This document shows positions 28,565 to 38,292 of a DNA stretch of 64,000 nt, in pieces. The DNA comes from Shewanella mangrovisoli. GTDB lineage: Bacteria > Pseudomonadota > Gammaproteobacteria > Enterobacterales > Shewanellaceae. The notes under the pieces are model-generated. The model was given only the letters and a program-made list of their open reading frames with translations. It searched no databases and was not told the DNA's origin. The DNA lies in the NCBI RefSeq assembly GCF_019457635.1, contig NZ_CP080412.1, forward strand, positions 3,472,001-3,536,000, given 5' to 3'. The position numbers and the translations under genes were made by a program. How positions within the stretch are numbered: the stretch's first letter is position 1; every line of letters begins with the position of its first letter.

Positions 28565-31500
28565 TTAGAACTTAAGCTCTGCACCTAGGTAGGCATAGCG
28601 ACCAACACCACCACCATAGGCGCTGCTGTAGTTACCATTACCCGTTTCGACTAAATCACCAGTATCGGCTACCCAAGGGCCCTGATTGTCGAAAATATTG
28701 CGCACACCGCCGTATAAACGTAATTCAGCCTGACTCACGTCCATAGTGTAAGACACCGACAAATCGTGGGTGATATACGAGCTGTAGAATAGGAATGCGG
28801 GCGTTTCGGGATTCGCCACCGCACTGGCATCACCCGCATCGAGTTTGGCTTGGTTTTCGGCTTTCAGCACATTCCACTCTTCAACTCTATCGTGGCTATC
28901 AACCATGGCGCTCTTATACTTAGCGCTCCAACGAACACGCCAATCATCATTGCTCCAGGTTAATGAAATTGCGCCTCTGTCCTCAAAAATCCCGCTGGCA
29001 AGTTCACCCACGTAGTCATCTTCAACTAAACCATCGGCGCCGTAGTAGCTAGTGCTAAATTCCAACACATGGGTCCAGTTAGTTTTTAAGCTGAGTTCAC
29101 CGTATCCGTCTAACTGCCACTCGTAGGCCATGGCGATATCAACACCACGGGTGACAATGTCATTCAGGTTCTGTTCCTGTTGGATAACCTGAGTGATTTG
29201 CCCTTCAGTATCACGGCTGATGACCTGACAGTACTCGTTATCGGCACCATAAGGATTACTCGAGTTATAACATTCGGCCAGAATATCCTCGTTGCTTAAT
29301 GAACCAATGGCATCGGTGACTTTAATATCGTAATAATCAACCGCCAGATTAAAGCCTTCGAGGAAGGCTGGCGCCATAGTAAAGCCTAAGGTATAGGTAT
29401 CCGCAGTTTCCTCGGTGAGGTTTTCGTTACCAGCGTTCGGCGAATATTTAGAACCACCTTCATCCTCAAAGACACCGTTAGTCGCAATTGCGGCTGCAAT
29501 ACCAGGATCTTGGCGGCAACTATCATGCCCAGCCCCAGTTGAGGTTGCAGTTACCCCATCACAAATATCGCGAATACTGTCGTAATCTCCACGGGGTGGA
29601 GAAATCAGTTCTGTAATATTCGGCGCACGTTGTGAGCGAGAGTAGTTAGCACGTAGGGCATAGTTGGCAATAGGCTCCCACAGGAGCCCCGCGCGATAGC
29701 TAGACATTAAGTCGATGTTTTTCTGGCTGTAATCCGCTAAACGCAATGACACGTCTAGGTCGAGCTTATTAGCAAAAGCCTCATCCCTTAACAAAGGAAG
29801 ATTCGCTTCACCAAAGGCTTCCCATACGGTTACATCCCCTTCGAATGGCGGCACGTCGTTAAAGGTAATCGCATCGCCACGCATCGCTTTATCGGTATCG
29901 ACGGCTTGAGTATCACGGCGATACTCGACCCCGAATGCTGACTGCACGCCACCAGCCGGTAATTCAAACAATTCACCCGAGATAAATCCTAGGGCATTGA
30001 ATTGCGTGATATCCGTGTTGATATAGGGATTGGCGCGAATATAGTCCGCCCCTTCCTTACTGATTGAACCTTCCCCAAAGATATTGACGGGAACACAGCC
30101 CTCGGCTCTAGCCTCTTCACTGGCACATTGGATAGTCACACCATCGGCGGCGTATTCAGCATCCAAGGCATATTGCAGACGACGAATACTGATCTCATTG
30201 CTGCGGCGCTGACGCTGTTCAAACTTACCGTAACCCAGTGAGGCATCCCAGGTCCAAGTTTCAAATAGGTTGCCCTGCAATCCCGCCCAAGTACGCAAAG
30301 TAGTGCGCTCGTTATCGCTCTCAACGGGGCCAACCTCTTGGAAGCGGCGATCCCAAGTGATGCTCTTGCCAGCTGTCGCGGCAATTTCGGCAGGCACATA
30401 AGGATTGTTTGGTGAAATACTGCCCGCAGCAATAGTACCAGGTAGACCCGTCACAGGGTCGATATAGAGTTCAGCGTCGTTATAGTCTTGGCCTTCGGCA
30501 TCGGTACGACGAAACGCATTATTGCGGCTAAACTGCACTTGCACATTCGCGCGCACATCGTCGCTGAGGTCATAATTCATTTTGACCGCAGCGGCCAAGG
30601 TATCCTCGGGGACCTTTAATAAACCTGTGGTGTAACCGTTATAACCATCACGCTCTTCTTTAAAGTCGGTTTTAAGCTCGGTGCCATCGTACCACCAAGA
30701 GTTTGATTTAAAGCGGCCACCGACGATGTCATTACTGCGCTCGCGCCAGTCGTCTCGGGTAATATCGCGCATACACTGGTCGCCATCGACAGTGTTCATG
30801 GCATTACACATTTGCTTTTCATCGTAGGCAAAACTTGACTCATACAGGGCTCTTTCCCTGTCGGTCGCAAATAAGCCATGTTGTTTATCGTAAGTCGCAC
30901 TGGCGAATATATAACCTTTATCGCCATTGAAATCAGTGCCATAACCTACATCGACTGTGGTTTCACGACCACCACCTTCGGTGGTTTCACCGCCACGTGC
31001 GTTAATCTCAAAGCCTGTCTTGTTCTGCTGAGTGATAATGTTCACCACCCCGGCAATCGCATCGGAACCATAAACAGCCGACGCCCCGCCGGTAATGATT
31101 TCGACCTTATCGACCATAGCGGCAGGAATCGTGCTTAAGCTGACATAGTTACCGCTGTAACTGTTTGATACTACGCGGCGACCATCGATCAAGGTCAGGG
31201 TGCGATCCGTTCCTAAGTCACGTAAATCAATGGTTGAAAGACCCGTATTTTGCACGCTCGATTGGCTATTTGTACTGCTCACGCCTTCCGACAACGCTGG
31301 AATTTGATCAACTAAAATATCCGCCAATGAGCCAATACCGCTATCGGCGATATCTTTCGCATCTAAGCCCTGCAATGGAGTGCTAAGGGAAAAGCTGTCG
31401 CGCTTAATCCGCGAGCCCGTGACTGTGACTTTTTCGATGCTTTCTTGCTTATCCGCTACCTCGACTTCAACCCGATTAGCGCTCTCATTCACCGCATTCA

Positions 31501-31588
31501 CTTCAATTGGATCGGCAGCCCAAGCTACCGAAGGAGCAATACCAAACATCGAAGCTTGGATTGCCAAGGTCAATAATTTCTTCTTCAT
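28565..31588 (-). CDS. TonB-dependent outer membrane receptor
   Basis: A 1007-aa outer membrane receptor. A signal peptide (KKKLLTLAIQASMFGIAPSVAWA) is followed by a TonB-box-like stretch (IEKVTVTGSRI). The plug domain covers about residues 60-190 (LADILVDQIPAL, DLRDLGTDRTLTLIDGRRVV, VEIITGGASAVYGSDAIAGVVNI). A 22-strand barrel follows and ends in the terminal aromatic signature YLGAELKF. This subfamily in Alteromonadales often takes up peptides or oligosaccharides, not iron. Start ATG 31588 with GGTGGGAAGG upstream; a further ATG at 31621 is less likely. Neighbouring S9 peptidase and CadC-like regulator suggest peptide uptake, but that is inference. Confidence 0.9.
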   Translation of the reverse strand: MKKKLLTLAIQASMFGIAPSVAWAADPIEVNAVNESANRVEVEVADKQESIEKVTVTGSRIKRDSFSLSTPLQGLDAKDIADSGIGSLADILVDQIPALSEGVSSTNSQSSVQNTGLSTIDLRDLGTDRTLTLIDGRRVVSNSYSGNYVSLSTIPAAMVDKVEIITGGASAVYGSDAIAGVVNIITQQNKTGFEINARGGETTEGGGRETTVDVGYGTDFNGDKGYIFASATYDKQHGLFATDRERALYESSFAYDEKQMCNAMNTVDGDQCMRDITRDDWRERSNDIVGGRFKSNSWWYDGTELKTDFKEERDGYNGYTTGLLKVPEDTLAAAVKMNYDLSDDVRANVQVQFSRNNAFRRTDAEGQDYNDAELYIDPVTGLPGTIAAGSISPNNPYVPAEIAATAGKSITWDRRFQEVGPVESDNERTTLRTWAGLQGNLFETWTWDASLGYGKFEQRQRRSNEISIRRLQYALDAEYAADGVTIQCASEEARAEGCVPVNIFGEGSISKEGADYIRANPYINTDITQFNALGFISGELFELPAGGVQSAFGVEYRRDTQAVDTDKAMRGDAITFNDVPPFEGDVTVWEAFGEANLPLLRDEAFANKLDLDVSLRLADYSQKNIDLMSSYRAGLLWEPIANYALRANYSRSQRAPNITELISPPRGDYDSIRDICDGVTATSTGAGHDSCRQDPGIAAAIATNGVFEDEGGSKYSPNAGNENLTEETADTYTLGFTMAPAFLEGFNLAVDYYDIKVTDAIGSLSNEDILAECYNSSNPYGADNEYCQVISRDTEGQITQVIQQEQNLNDIVTRGVDIAMAYEWQLDGYGELSLKTNWTHVLEFSTSYYGADGLVEDDYVGELASGIFEDRGAISLTWSNDDWRVRWSAKYKSAMVDSHDRVEEWNVLKAENQAKLDAGDASAVANPETPAFLFYSSYITHDLSVSYTMDVSQAELRLYGGVRNIFDNQGPWVADTGDLVETGNGNYSSAYGGGVGRYAYLGAELKF

Positions 31589-32273
31589 CCTTCCCACCTT
31601 CACTTTTACAGCGCAAGCCATTCTTGTTGTTATTTGGAGCTGTTACTTCATCCGGCTAACCGTGTTTTCTTATTCATGTTCATCAAGTTCTTTGAATATG
31701 AGGTAGCAACACCACAAAAACACAATTAACATTTCAGCAACCAAAACCTTGTACTTTGCCGAGTGAAGAGCGGCAATCATCTGTCCCTCGTTTCTTTCCC
31801 CGTTTTATATCTATTAAATATCTATTCATTTATTTTCAATACATTAAAGAAAAGCAAAGAGAATAAATCGACTATTGAAAATACTAAAAATCTTCGTGTG
31901 GCAGTTAGCGTTCCACTGCATTTTTACCGAACAGGGGCGCAATAAGACGTAACAAAACAGCAGAGACGATGCCTAAAAATGCTTTAAATAGCACCAATGA
32001 CAGTCGTTCAAAAATGCACAATATAAAAACCCATCTATGCTTGATCACAGTTGTGTCATCTAAACTCGCTAAAGTGATTGTTAACTAAGCAGTAAATACA
32101 CAACTGACTCACTGTGAAGGCCAACTCGTGCCTGCACACTCTTGGCGCGCAAACATATCAATTAAGGGAATGGTTATTTATCTAGCTCGACTTAACCAGC
32201 AAGATAAACAAAGGTTTATGCAAAGAATGCGAAGCGTATGTCCGCATAAATCGACTGAATAGGAAATCAATCA
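31589..32273. other. AT-rich divergent intergenic region between the receptor gene and aqpZ
   Basis: About 685 bases. It must carry the promoters of the receptor (minus) and aqpZ (plus). Short frames are present (for example 31763-31945) but have neither a ribosome site nor protein-like composition. No clear operator or RNA seen. Confidence 0.5.
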
Positions 32274-32969
32274 ATGAATATGTCACAAAAAATGGCGGCA
32301 GAATTTTTGGGCACTCTGTGGCTCGTTCTCGGCGGCTGCGGCAGCGCTGTGCTGGCGGCAGCCTTTCCAGAAGTCGGCATAGGCTTACTCGGGGTGGCGT
32401 TAGCCTTTGGTTTAACGGTTCTGACCATGGCGTTTGCCATTGGTCATATTTCAGGTTGCCACTTAAACCCCGCGGTATCCTTTGGACTCTGGGCTGGCGG
32501 ACGTTTTCCGGCATCGGAGTTGCTGCCTTATATCATTGCCCAAGTGGCGGGTAGTATTGTCGGCGCGGGTGTCTTGTACGCAATCGCCTCAGGGCAAGAA
32601 GGTTTTAGTCTCGCGGCGGGCTTTGCTTCTAACGGCTTTGGCGAACATTCCCCCGGCGGTTACAGCATGATGTCGGTGTTAATCTGCGAAATCGTGATGA
32701 CCTTGTTCTTCTTATTGGTGATTTTAGGGGCGACCGATGAGCGTGCACCTAAAGGCTTTGCGCCGATTGCGATTGGTCTGTGTTTAACCCTTATACACTT
32801 GATCAGCATTCCCGTATCAAACACCTCGGTCAATCCGGCTCGCAGTACTGGCCCTGCGCTTTTTGTTGGCGATTGGGCCGTATCACAACTGTGGATATTC
32901 TGGGTCGCTCCTATCGTAGGTGCCGTTCTCGCCGGTATGATTTACCGTTATTTCAACGCTGCAGAGTAA
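32274..32969 (+). CDS. aqpZ: Aquaporin Z water channel
   Basis: Tetrameric inner-membrane water channel. Six membrane helices and two half-helices with the NPA motifs (HLNPAVSFG near N65 and [10 protein letters not shown] near residue 186). The arginine after the second NPA and the histidine and cysteine positions fit water-selective AqpZ rather than a glycerol channel. Length 231 aa, as in E. coli. Start ATG 32274, with AGGAA 9 bases upstream. A terminator with a UUCG-type loop follows. Confidence 0.95.
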   Translation: MNMSQKMAAEFLGTLWLVLGGCGSAVLAAAFPEVGIGLLGVALAFGLTVLTMAFAIGHISGCHLNPAVSFGLWAGGRFPASELLPYIIAQVAGSIVGAGVLYAIASGQEGFSLAAGFASNGFGEHSPGGYSMMSVLICEIVMTLFFLLVILGATDERAPKGFAPIAIGLCLTLIHLISIPVSNTSVNPARSTGPALFVGDWAVSQLWIFWVAPIVGAVLAGMIYRYFNAAE

Positions 32970-32980
32970 TTCCCCGCTAG

Positions 32981-33013
32981 CAACAGCGCCTTCGCGGCGC
33001 TGTTGTGCTTTTT
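32981..33013 (+). terminator. Terminator of aqpZ
   Basis: CAACAGCGCC/GGCGCTGTTG perfect stem closing a TTCGC loop, then TGCTTTTTC. Confidence 0.8.
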
Positions 33014-33124
33014 CAAACCCCGCTCTAATGTTACCATCTTGCCAACTGGTGAGTTTTGCTGTGCTGACGCTATACATGAGTGGCACAACAGGCTTCGCCC
33101 TATTCACGCATAAGAGATATTTTC

Positions 33125-33505
33125 ATGAGCAAGACTGTTAAAACCTTTGCAGAAGCCGCTGGCATGACTCCAGAAGGTCGTTACGATTACCTCGTTGAAC
33201 AAGTTAAACAACACAAAGTGTTATGGACGCTACAGGACCAAGATGGTTGCGTCATGCTGACCACAGAAGATGAAGATTGCATCCCAATGTGGCCAACCGA
33301 AGAAGCGGCCGAGTCATGGGCAGTCGATGACTGGAGTGACTGCCAAACCTTAGCGATTCCCTATGATGAATGGCATGAAAGATGGGTGCCTGGCATGGAA
33401 GAAGACGATCTGTTCGTTGCCGTATTCCCTGTGCAAGATGACTTAGGTGTGGTCATTCCACCCTATGAATTAGATCAACGTTTAGTCACTAAACAAAGCC
33501 ACTAA
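33125..33505 (+). CDS. DUF2750 protein
   Basis: A soluble, very acidic 126-aa protein. The pattern of FLAVFPVQ-like and CIPMWPTEEAAESWA segments matches the DUF2750 family, in which short proteins contain W.. and PYDEW-like aromatic patches. Function unknown. Start ATG 33125 (the frame extends to 33080, but a GAGA ribosome site precedes 33125). The next gene begins 19 bases downstream, so the two may be co-transcribed. Confidence 0.75.
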   Translation: MSKTVKTFAEAAGMTPEGRYDYLVEQVKQHKVLWTLQDQDGCVMLTTEDEDCIPMWPTEEAAESWAVDDWSDCQTLAIPYDEWHERWVPGMEEDDLFVAVFPVQDDLGVVIPPYELDQRLVTKQSH

Positions 33506-33524
33506 TCCATAAGGGCAAACCACA

Positions 33525-33980
33525 ATGTCGCTGAACGAGCAAGAATCCTCTTTGGCAACACAGGCTACGCCGCCCTTTGCTAAAGCCCGTTTACCTAAAC
33601 GCTTAATTGCCTTGCTGCTACTCTATGTCGCAGCATCGGTAAGCGGCTTAATTGCCAAACAAGGGGTACTTTTCTGCCTGTTAACCCTATTGATGGTGCT
33701 CGGGATTATCGGTCGCCAAAAGGCTGGGTTGATTATGTTAAGGGGTTACACCTTAGTGCAATTGGCGCTAGTCAGCATGTTACCTGTGATCCTTTATGAT
33801 CCTGATAACCTAGTCGCAGGGCCCACCACAGTGCATCTTGGCGAGTGGCAAGAAAAGCTGCCCGACTACGTGATTTTTATCGTGTTGATTGTCTTATCTT
33901 TATTGCAGGTGTGGGTGGCATTCGATAAGAAAGTGAAGGCTTGGTTTAAACCTAAGCTTAATCTGAATATTATGAATTAA
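33525..33980 (+). CDS. Small integral membrane protein, unknown function
   Basis: A 151-aa protein with a polar N-terminus (about 28 residues), then four predicted membrane helices: RLIALLLLYVAASVSGLIA, VLFCLLTLLMVLGII, TLVQLALVSMLPVIL and YVIFIVLIVLSLLQVWVAF. The C-terminus is basic (KKVKAWFKPK). No family recognised. Start ATG 33525. It follows the DUF2750 gene by 19 bases and ends before a double terminator. Confidence 0.7.
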   Translation: MSLNEQESSLATQATPPFAKARLPKRLIALLLLYVAASVSGLIAKQGVLFCLLTLLMVLGIIGRQKAGLIMLRGYTLVQLALVSMLPVILYDPDNLVAGPTTVHLGEWQEKLPDYVIFIVLIVLSLLQVWVAFDKKVKAWFKPKLNLNIMN

Positions 33981-33987
33981 CTCCAAA

Positions 33988-34011
33988 GCAAGGCGATTAC
34001 GCCTTGCTTTG
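33988..34011 (+). terminator. Terminator after the membrane protein gene
   Basis: GCAAGGCG-ATTA-CGCCTTGC perfect 8-bp stem, followed by a short TTT. Starts 8 bases past the stop. Confidence 0.6.
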
Positions 34012-34040
34012 CCAATACTAGCAGCACAGGAAAGACCAAC

Positions 34041-34069
34041 AAAAAAGCCGTCATTTCGACGGCTTTTTT
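34041..34069. terminator. Bidirectional terminator before erpA 3' end
   Basis: AAAAAAGCCGTC/GACGGCTTTTTT perfect 12-bp stem with loop ATTTC; usable for both strands. Confidence 0.85.
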
Positions 34070-34106
34070 ATCTTCTATATCAGTTCACTACATTCGTAGA
34101 ACAAAC

Positions 34107-34457
34107 TTACACAGAGAAACTTGCGCCACAACCACAAGTCGTTGTCGCATTTGGGTTCTTCACAAAGAAACGCGAACCTTCGAGACCAGAAGTGTAATCC
34201 ACTTCACCGCCAACGAGGTATTGTAAGCTCATGGGATCGACGACCAATTGGACGCCTTGCTTCTCAACGGTGAAGTCGCCTTCGTTGACCTTTTCATCAA
34301 AGGTAAAGCCGTACTGAAATCCAGAACAACCACCACCCGTCACATACACACGTAGTTTAAGTGCAGGATTTTGCTCTTCTTCCAACAAGCCTTTTACCTT
34401 AGCGGCTGCCGCATCGGTAAATTTGATAGGCATTGCTGCGTCAGCTTGATCAGTCAT
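34107..34457 (-). CDS. erpA: Iron-sulfur cluster insertion protein ErpA
   Basis: A-type carrier that delivers iron-sulfur clusters to apo-proteins, including those of isoprenoid synthesis and respiration. The three cluster cysteines are C44 ([11 protein letters not shown]), C108 and C110 (TCGCGASF). The longer N-terminus and length of 116 aa match ErpA rather than IscA. Its ATG (34457) lies 8 bases inside the end of the preceding gene, so translation is probably coupled. Confidence 0.94.
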   Translation of the reverse strand: MTDQADAAMPIKFTDAAAAKVKGLLEEEQNPALKLRVYVTGGGCSGFQYGFTFDEKVNEGDFTVEKQGVQLVVDPMSLQYLVGGEVDYTSGLEGSRFFVKNPNATTTCGCGASFSV

Positions 34458-35256
34458 TACTACCTCTTACATCAGTTTTCTGGGGCAAATTATCCGTTAC
34501 CTGACTATTTTGTTCAAGTATTACCCGCGGTTCTTTTTCACCCTGTAAAAGCTCAGGGACACTATAGACATGCTCTGTCTGCGAATTTTTGGTCCAGCGG
34601 CTCGAAGGCACCACCACTTTGACTTTGACCTGCACCACATTAAACCCTGCAGGCACAGTAACTTTGGTATCTATGACCTGAAAATAGCGAAAATCAAATT
34701 CGAGCTTAGAACCCGTGAGTTTGTTCACACTTAACTCAACGGATTTTCCGTCTTGCACACCAATAAGGGTGATTTCGGTACGACCTTGAATAGCCTGCTT
34801 ACGCTTTTGCAGCTGAGTCAAAATCAACTTGAAATTATACTCGTCTGCCAAGGCACCCGGTGTCATCTCCAAACCGTGGATAGCCACCCCTTCGGCATTG
34901 TCATCCGGCGACATAATACTGCGATAAAAGGCTAATTCGTGCTCTAGCTCTTTTTGCTTTTTCATCTGCTGCGCAAACATATCTTGCATTTGCGCATTGG
35001 CTTCACGCTCGACAGATAATTCTAAATTGCGGGTCGCGAGTTCCTGGGTTTGCGCCTCAAGTTCGGCGGTAACACGTTGCAGCTTACCGCCGCCAATATG
35101 CTTTACGACGGGCTCGTCACTGTTGAGCACAATAAAGCTCACCCAAGCCCCTAACAGAAATGCCACTAAGACTAACGACAATAAATACTTGGTCGATGGA
35201 CGATACTTTAAATCCATGACTTGCAGCCGATCTAGCCAACGATGATAATTTGGCAT
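34450..35256 (-). CDS. Coiled-coil membrane protein (DUF6776-like)
   Basis: A 268-aa protein with one membrane helix near residues 23-42 ([21 protein letters not shown]), a coiled coil at about 60-115 ([27 protein letters not shown]), and a beta-rich C-terminal domain expected in the periplasm. It resembles the DUF6776 family of gammaproteobacteria, with no known function. Start ATG 35256 with AGGGG about 11 bases upstream; a later ATG at 35217 is possible. It overlaps erpA by 8 bases, and its start region overlaps the 5' extension of the ClC gene on the other strand. Confidence 0.75.
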   Translation of the reverse strand: MPNYHRWLDRLQVMDLKYRPSTKYLLSLVLVAFLLGAWVSFIVLNSDEPVVKHIGGGKLQRVTAELEAQTQELATRNLELSVEREANAQMQDMFAQQMKKQKELEHELAFYRSIMSPDDNAEGVAIHGLEMTPGALADEYNFKLILTQLQKRKQAIQGRTEITLIGVQDGKSVELSVNKLTGSKLEFDFRYFQVIDTKVTVPAGFNVVQVKVKVVVPSSRWTKNSQTEHVYSVPELLQGEKEPRVILEQNSQVTDNLPQKTDVRGSND

Positions 35257-35330
35257 TAGGTAACAGCCCCTTATATAAAATACAATCAACTCAAGAACGA
35301 GTTCGATACAATACAACTCAGGCCAATGCA

Positions 35331-37055
35331 GTGCAATTAACGATAAATAAAGCCGCGATTCAAGACGCCATCAGCACAGCTAAAAAGTACTTAACTAACG
35401 AGCTGCGCGATCATTTATCCCAAGCCAAGATCAGTGCGCAGTTGTGCTTACTGGCCTTGCTATTCGCCATCTTCGCCTCCTGCGTGATCCTGTTGTTTCG
35501 ACTCTTGCTCCTGTGGGCGAACCATTACACCCAAATCGAGACGCTGGATTTTACGGGTAACATCGCCGACTGGCGAGCCCTGTTGCCACTTTTTGGTGCC
35601 TTGTTGATCTGGATTGTCGCCAAACTCGGCTCCAAACGTTACAGGCGTATGGGGATTGCCTATGTATTACATAGAGTTAAATTGCACTATGGCAAAATTC
35701 CACTGCAATCTGCCGCAGGGCAATTTTTTCAAGCCCTGTTTGCCTTAGGCACAAATTTCTCGGTGGGCCGTGAAGGCCCCGCCATTCACCTTGGCGCCGT
35801 AAGTGCCAGTGTTTTGGCCGAAAAATTTAATCTTCCCGATAATAGTGTGCGGATAATGTGCGCCAGCGGCATTGCCGCAGGGATTGCCGCCACCTTTAAC
35901 GCCCCGCTAGCGGCAGTGATTTTTGTACTCGAAGTGATAGTGCGCGAATACAAGGTACATTACTTCTTCCCGATTATGCTGTCCGCCATTTGTGGCGCAG
36001 TTTCCAGCCAGCTGGTTTTTGGTAATGTGCACGAGTTTGACCGTATTCAGGTGATCCATATTCCATTAGATCACTATCCCATTTTAGCCTTGGGCGGCAT
36101 TGCACTCAGCTGCGCCGCCGCCTTCTTCAACTACGCGCTCCTTAAAGTCACCGCCACTGGGCAAAACTGGCCACTGATTTATCGGCTATTACTTGCGGGC
36201 AGTATCACTACGCTGATTGGCTTAATCTTGCCACAAGCCCTCGGCACTGGGGATTTGGCCATCAGTGAAGCCATCAGCGAGCACCCTAGTTTATTGCTAC
36301 TCATCGCCCTGCTTGCAGCCAAGATTATCGCCACCATAGCGGCAATCGGACTTGGGATCCCAGGAGGTTTGATTGGTCCACTCTACGGTATTGGCGCCTT
36401 GATCGGTGCCATCTTAGCTTTAGTTAGTGCCATTCTATTCCCTTCGATTGCGCCTTACGTTGGCCTCTATACGGTTATCGGCATGACGGCGATGATGGGG
36501 GTTTGCCTCAGTGCGCCGCTCGCCGCCTTAGTGGCGCTACTTGAGATGACCAACGATGCCAGTATCATTCTGCCAGCGATGTTTGTGACCATTCCCGCCT
36601 TCTTAATTGCCTATCAAGGTTTTAAAACCAACTCTATTTTCTTCAAGCAGTTAGAGATTATGGGCTTAGGCTATAAAGTCGCCCCGGTGAATCTGGCGCT
36701 ACAGAAAAAAGGCGTGCGCGCCCTGATGGATAAACGATTTGTTATCGTCAACAACAACGACGAGCTGCTGCTCGAAGTGTTAAAGCGCGCCGAAGGTCGC
36801 CCAGTGCTAGTGCGTAACGCCGATGGGGTGATCGAAATGCTCAGCCTTGAGATGCAATCCTACGATGACAACATCACCCTCTCACGCCATCCTATGCAGG
36901 GGCTGAGTGACACTAAAACCCTCGATGAGGTGTATAACTTGTTGTCGCCCAAACGCAATGGTGAGGTATTTATCTACCAAGACACCCCAGACAACGTGGT
37001 GGGAGTGGTCAGTTGGTCGAACCTACAACAGGAAATTCGCTCCGGCCAAGTCTAA
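35331..37055 (+). CDS. ClC-family chloride channel/antiporter with CBS domain
   Basis: A 574-aa ClC protein. Anion-path motifs are present: GREGPAIHLG, with the gating glutamate that marks H+/Cl- exchange, GIPGGLIGPLYG, and GIAAGIAATFNAPLAAVIFVLE. About twelve hydrophobic helices fill residues 35-440. The C-terminus is a CBS-like region (residues 450-574). GTG 35331 is preferred as the start, with AGG 8 bases upstream. A frame from TTG 35250 would overlap the start of the divergent gene. Confidence 0.88.
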   Translation: MQLTINKAAIQDAISTAKKYLTNELRDHLSQAKISAQLCLLALLFAIFASCVILLFRLLLLWANHYTQIETLDFTGNIADWRALLPLFGALLIWIVAKLGSKRYRRMGIAYVLHRVKLHYGKIPLQSAAGQFFQALFALGTNFSVGREGPAIHLGAVSASVLAEKFNLPDNSVRIMCASGIAAGIAATFNAPLAAVIFVLEVIVREYKVHYFFPIMLSAICGAVSSQLVFGNVHEFDRIQVIHIPLDHYPILALGGIALSCAAAFFNYALLKVTATGQNWPLIYRLLLAGSITTLIGLILPQALGTGDLAISEAISEHPSLLLLIALLAAKIIATIAAIGLGIPGGLIGPLYGIGALIGAILALVSAILFPSIAPYVGLYTVIGMTAMMGVCLSAPLAALVALLEMTNDASIILPAMFVTIPAFLIAYQGFKTNSIFFKQLEIMGLGYKVAPVNLALQKKGVRALMDKRFVIVNNNDELLLEVLKRAEGRPVLVRNADGVIEMLSLEMQSYDDNITLSRHPMQGLSDTKTLDEVYNLLSPKRNGEVFIYQDTPDNVVGVVSWSNLQQEIRSGQV

Positions 37056-37246
37056 GTTCTGCAAAGATGGGCTTAGATTCACAAAATCCTGTATTAGCTG
37101 CCTAAAAAATCCATGGGAGGGCGCGGCGACTATTTCGCTGCCCCTGTGCATCTGTTACAATCGCGCCTCAGCCACCCTACATATACATCAGGGCACAAAG
37201 CGCGACATTGCACTTTAACGCCCCCTAGCAATTGGAAAACAGGCTG

Positions 37247-38266
37247 ATGAACCAGTTCGAAGGATCTCATATCCTCTCCGTAAACCAGTTAGATCTTGAT
37301 TCAATCCAAACTATTTTTAATGTTGCCCATCGTATGATGCCCTATGCACTTCGTGAGAAGCGCACTAAGGTGCTCGAAGGCGCCATTTTAGGTAACCTGT
37401 TTTTCGAGCCTAGTACCCGTACCCGCGTGAGTTTTGGCTGTGCCTTTAACTTACTCGGCGGCCATGTGCGTGAAACCACAGGCATGGCCTCTTCGTCCTT
37501 ATCTAAGGGCGAGTCTCTGTACGATACCGCACGTGTACTCTCGACCTATTCCGATGTGATTGCGATGCGCCACCCCGACTCTTATTCGGTGAAAGAGTTT
37601 GCTGAAGGTAGCCGCGTTCCAGTAATCAACGGTGGTGATGGTTCGAACGAGCACCCGACCCAAGCCCTGCTCGATTTGTTCACCATTCAAAAAGAGTTAG
37701 GCCATGCTGGCCGCGGTATCGATGGCATGCATATCGCTATGGTCGGCGACTTAAAATTTGGTCGTACCGTGCATTCCCTGTCGCGCCTGTTGTGCATGTA
37801 TAAGAACATCAGCTTCACACTGATTTCGCCAACTGAATTAGCAATGCCTGACTATGTGATCTCCGACATTGAAAATGCTGGCCATAGCATCAAAATAACA
37901 GACCAGCTTGAAGGCCACTTAGATAAAGCCGACATTCTTTATCTGACCCGCATTCAAGAAGAGCGCTTCCCATCCCAGGAAGAAGCGAACAAATACCGCG
38001 GAAAATTCCGTTTAAATCGCAGTATTTACACCCAACATTGCAAATCTAACACTGTGATCATGCACCCGCTGCCACGGGATTCGCGTGCGCAAGCTAATGA
38101 GTTAGATAATGATTTGAACAGCCATCCTAATCTCGCTATCTTCAGACAGGCGGACAATGGACTGCTAATTCGTATGGCACTGTTTGCATTGACACTCGGC
38201 GTAGACTCGCAGCTCGAAAAATACGAGTGTCCCGTTAATTGGTATTCACGTAAAGCCGATCGCTAA
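37247..38266 (+). CDS. pyrB: Aspartate carbamoyltransferase catalytic subunit
   Basis: Catalyses the first committed step of pyrimidine synthesis: carbamoyl phosphate plus aspartate to carbamoyl aspartate. The carbamoyl phosphate motif STRTRVSF (after FFEP), the HPTQALLDLFT motif and the HPLPRDSRAQANEL aspartate loop are all present. Length 339 aa, somewhat longer than E. coli PyrB (311), as in the unusual Shewanella/Vibrio-type long form. No pyrI regulatory gene follows; hemL comes next after 26 bases. Start ATG 37247; a TTG at 37232 is the alternative. Confidence 0.92.
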   Translation: MNQFEGSHILSVNQLDLDSIQTIFNVAHRMMPYALREKRTKVLEGAILGNLFFEPSTRTRVSFGCAFNLLGGHVRETTGMASSSLSKGESLYDTARVLSTYSDVIAMRHPDSYSVKEFAEGSRVPVINGGDGSNEHPTQALLDLFTIQKELGHAGRGIDGMHIAMVGDLKFGRTVHSLSRLLCMYKNISFTLISPTELAMPDYVISDIENAGHSIKITDQLEGHLDKADILYLTRIQEERFPSQEEANKYRGKFRLNRSIYTQHCKSNTVIMHPLPRDSRAQANELDNDLNSHPNLAIFRQADNGLLIRMALFALTLGVDSQLEKYECPVNWYSRKADR

Positions 38267-38292
38267 TCGGCTACTTACTTTAAGGACTTAAC

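Noticed and set aside
31763-31945. 60-codon frame upstream of aqpZ
   Set aside because: AT-rich composition, no ribosome site, no coupling to a neighbour.
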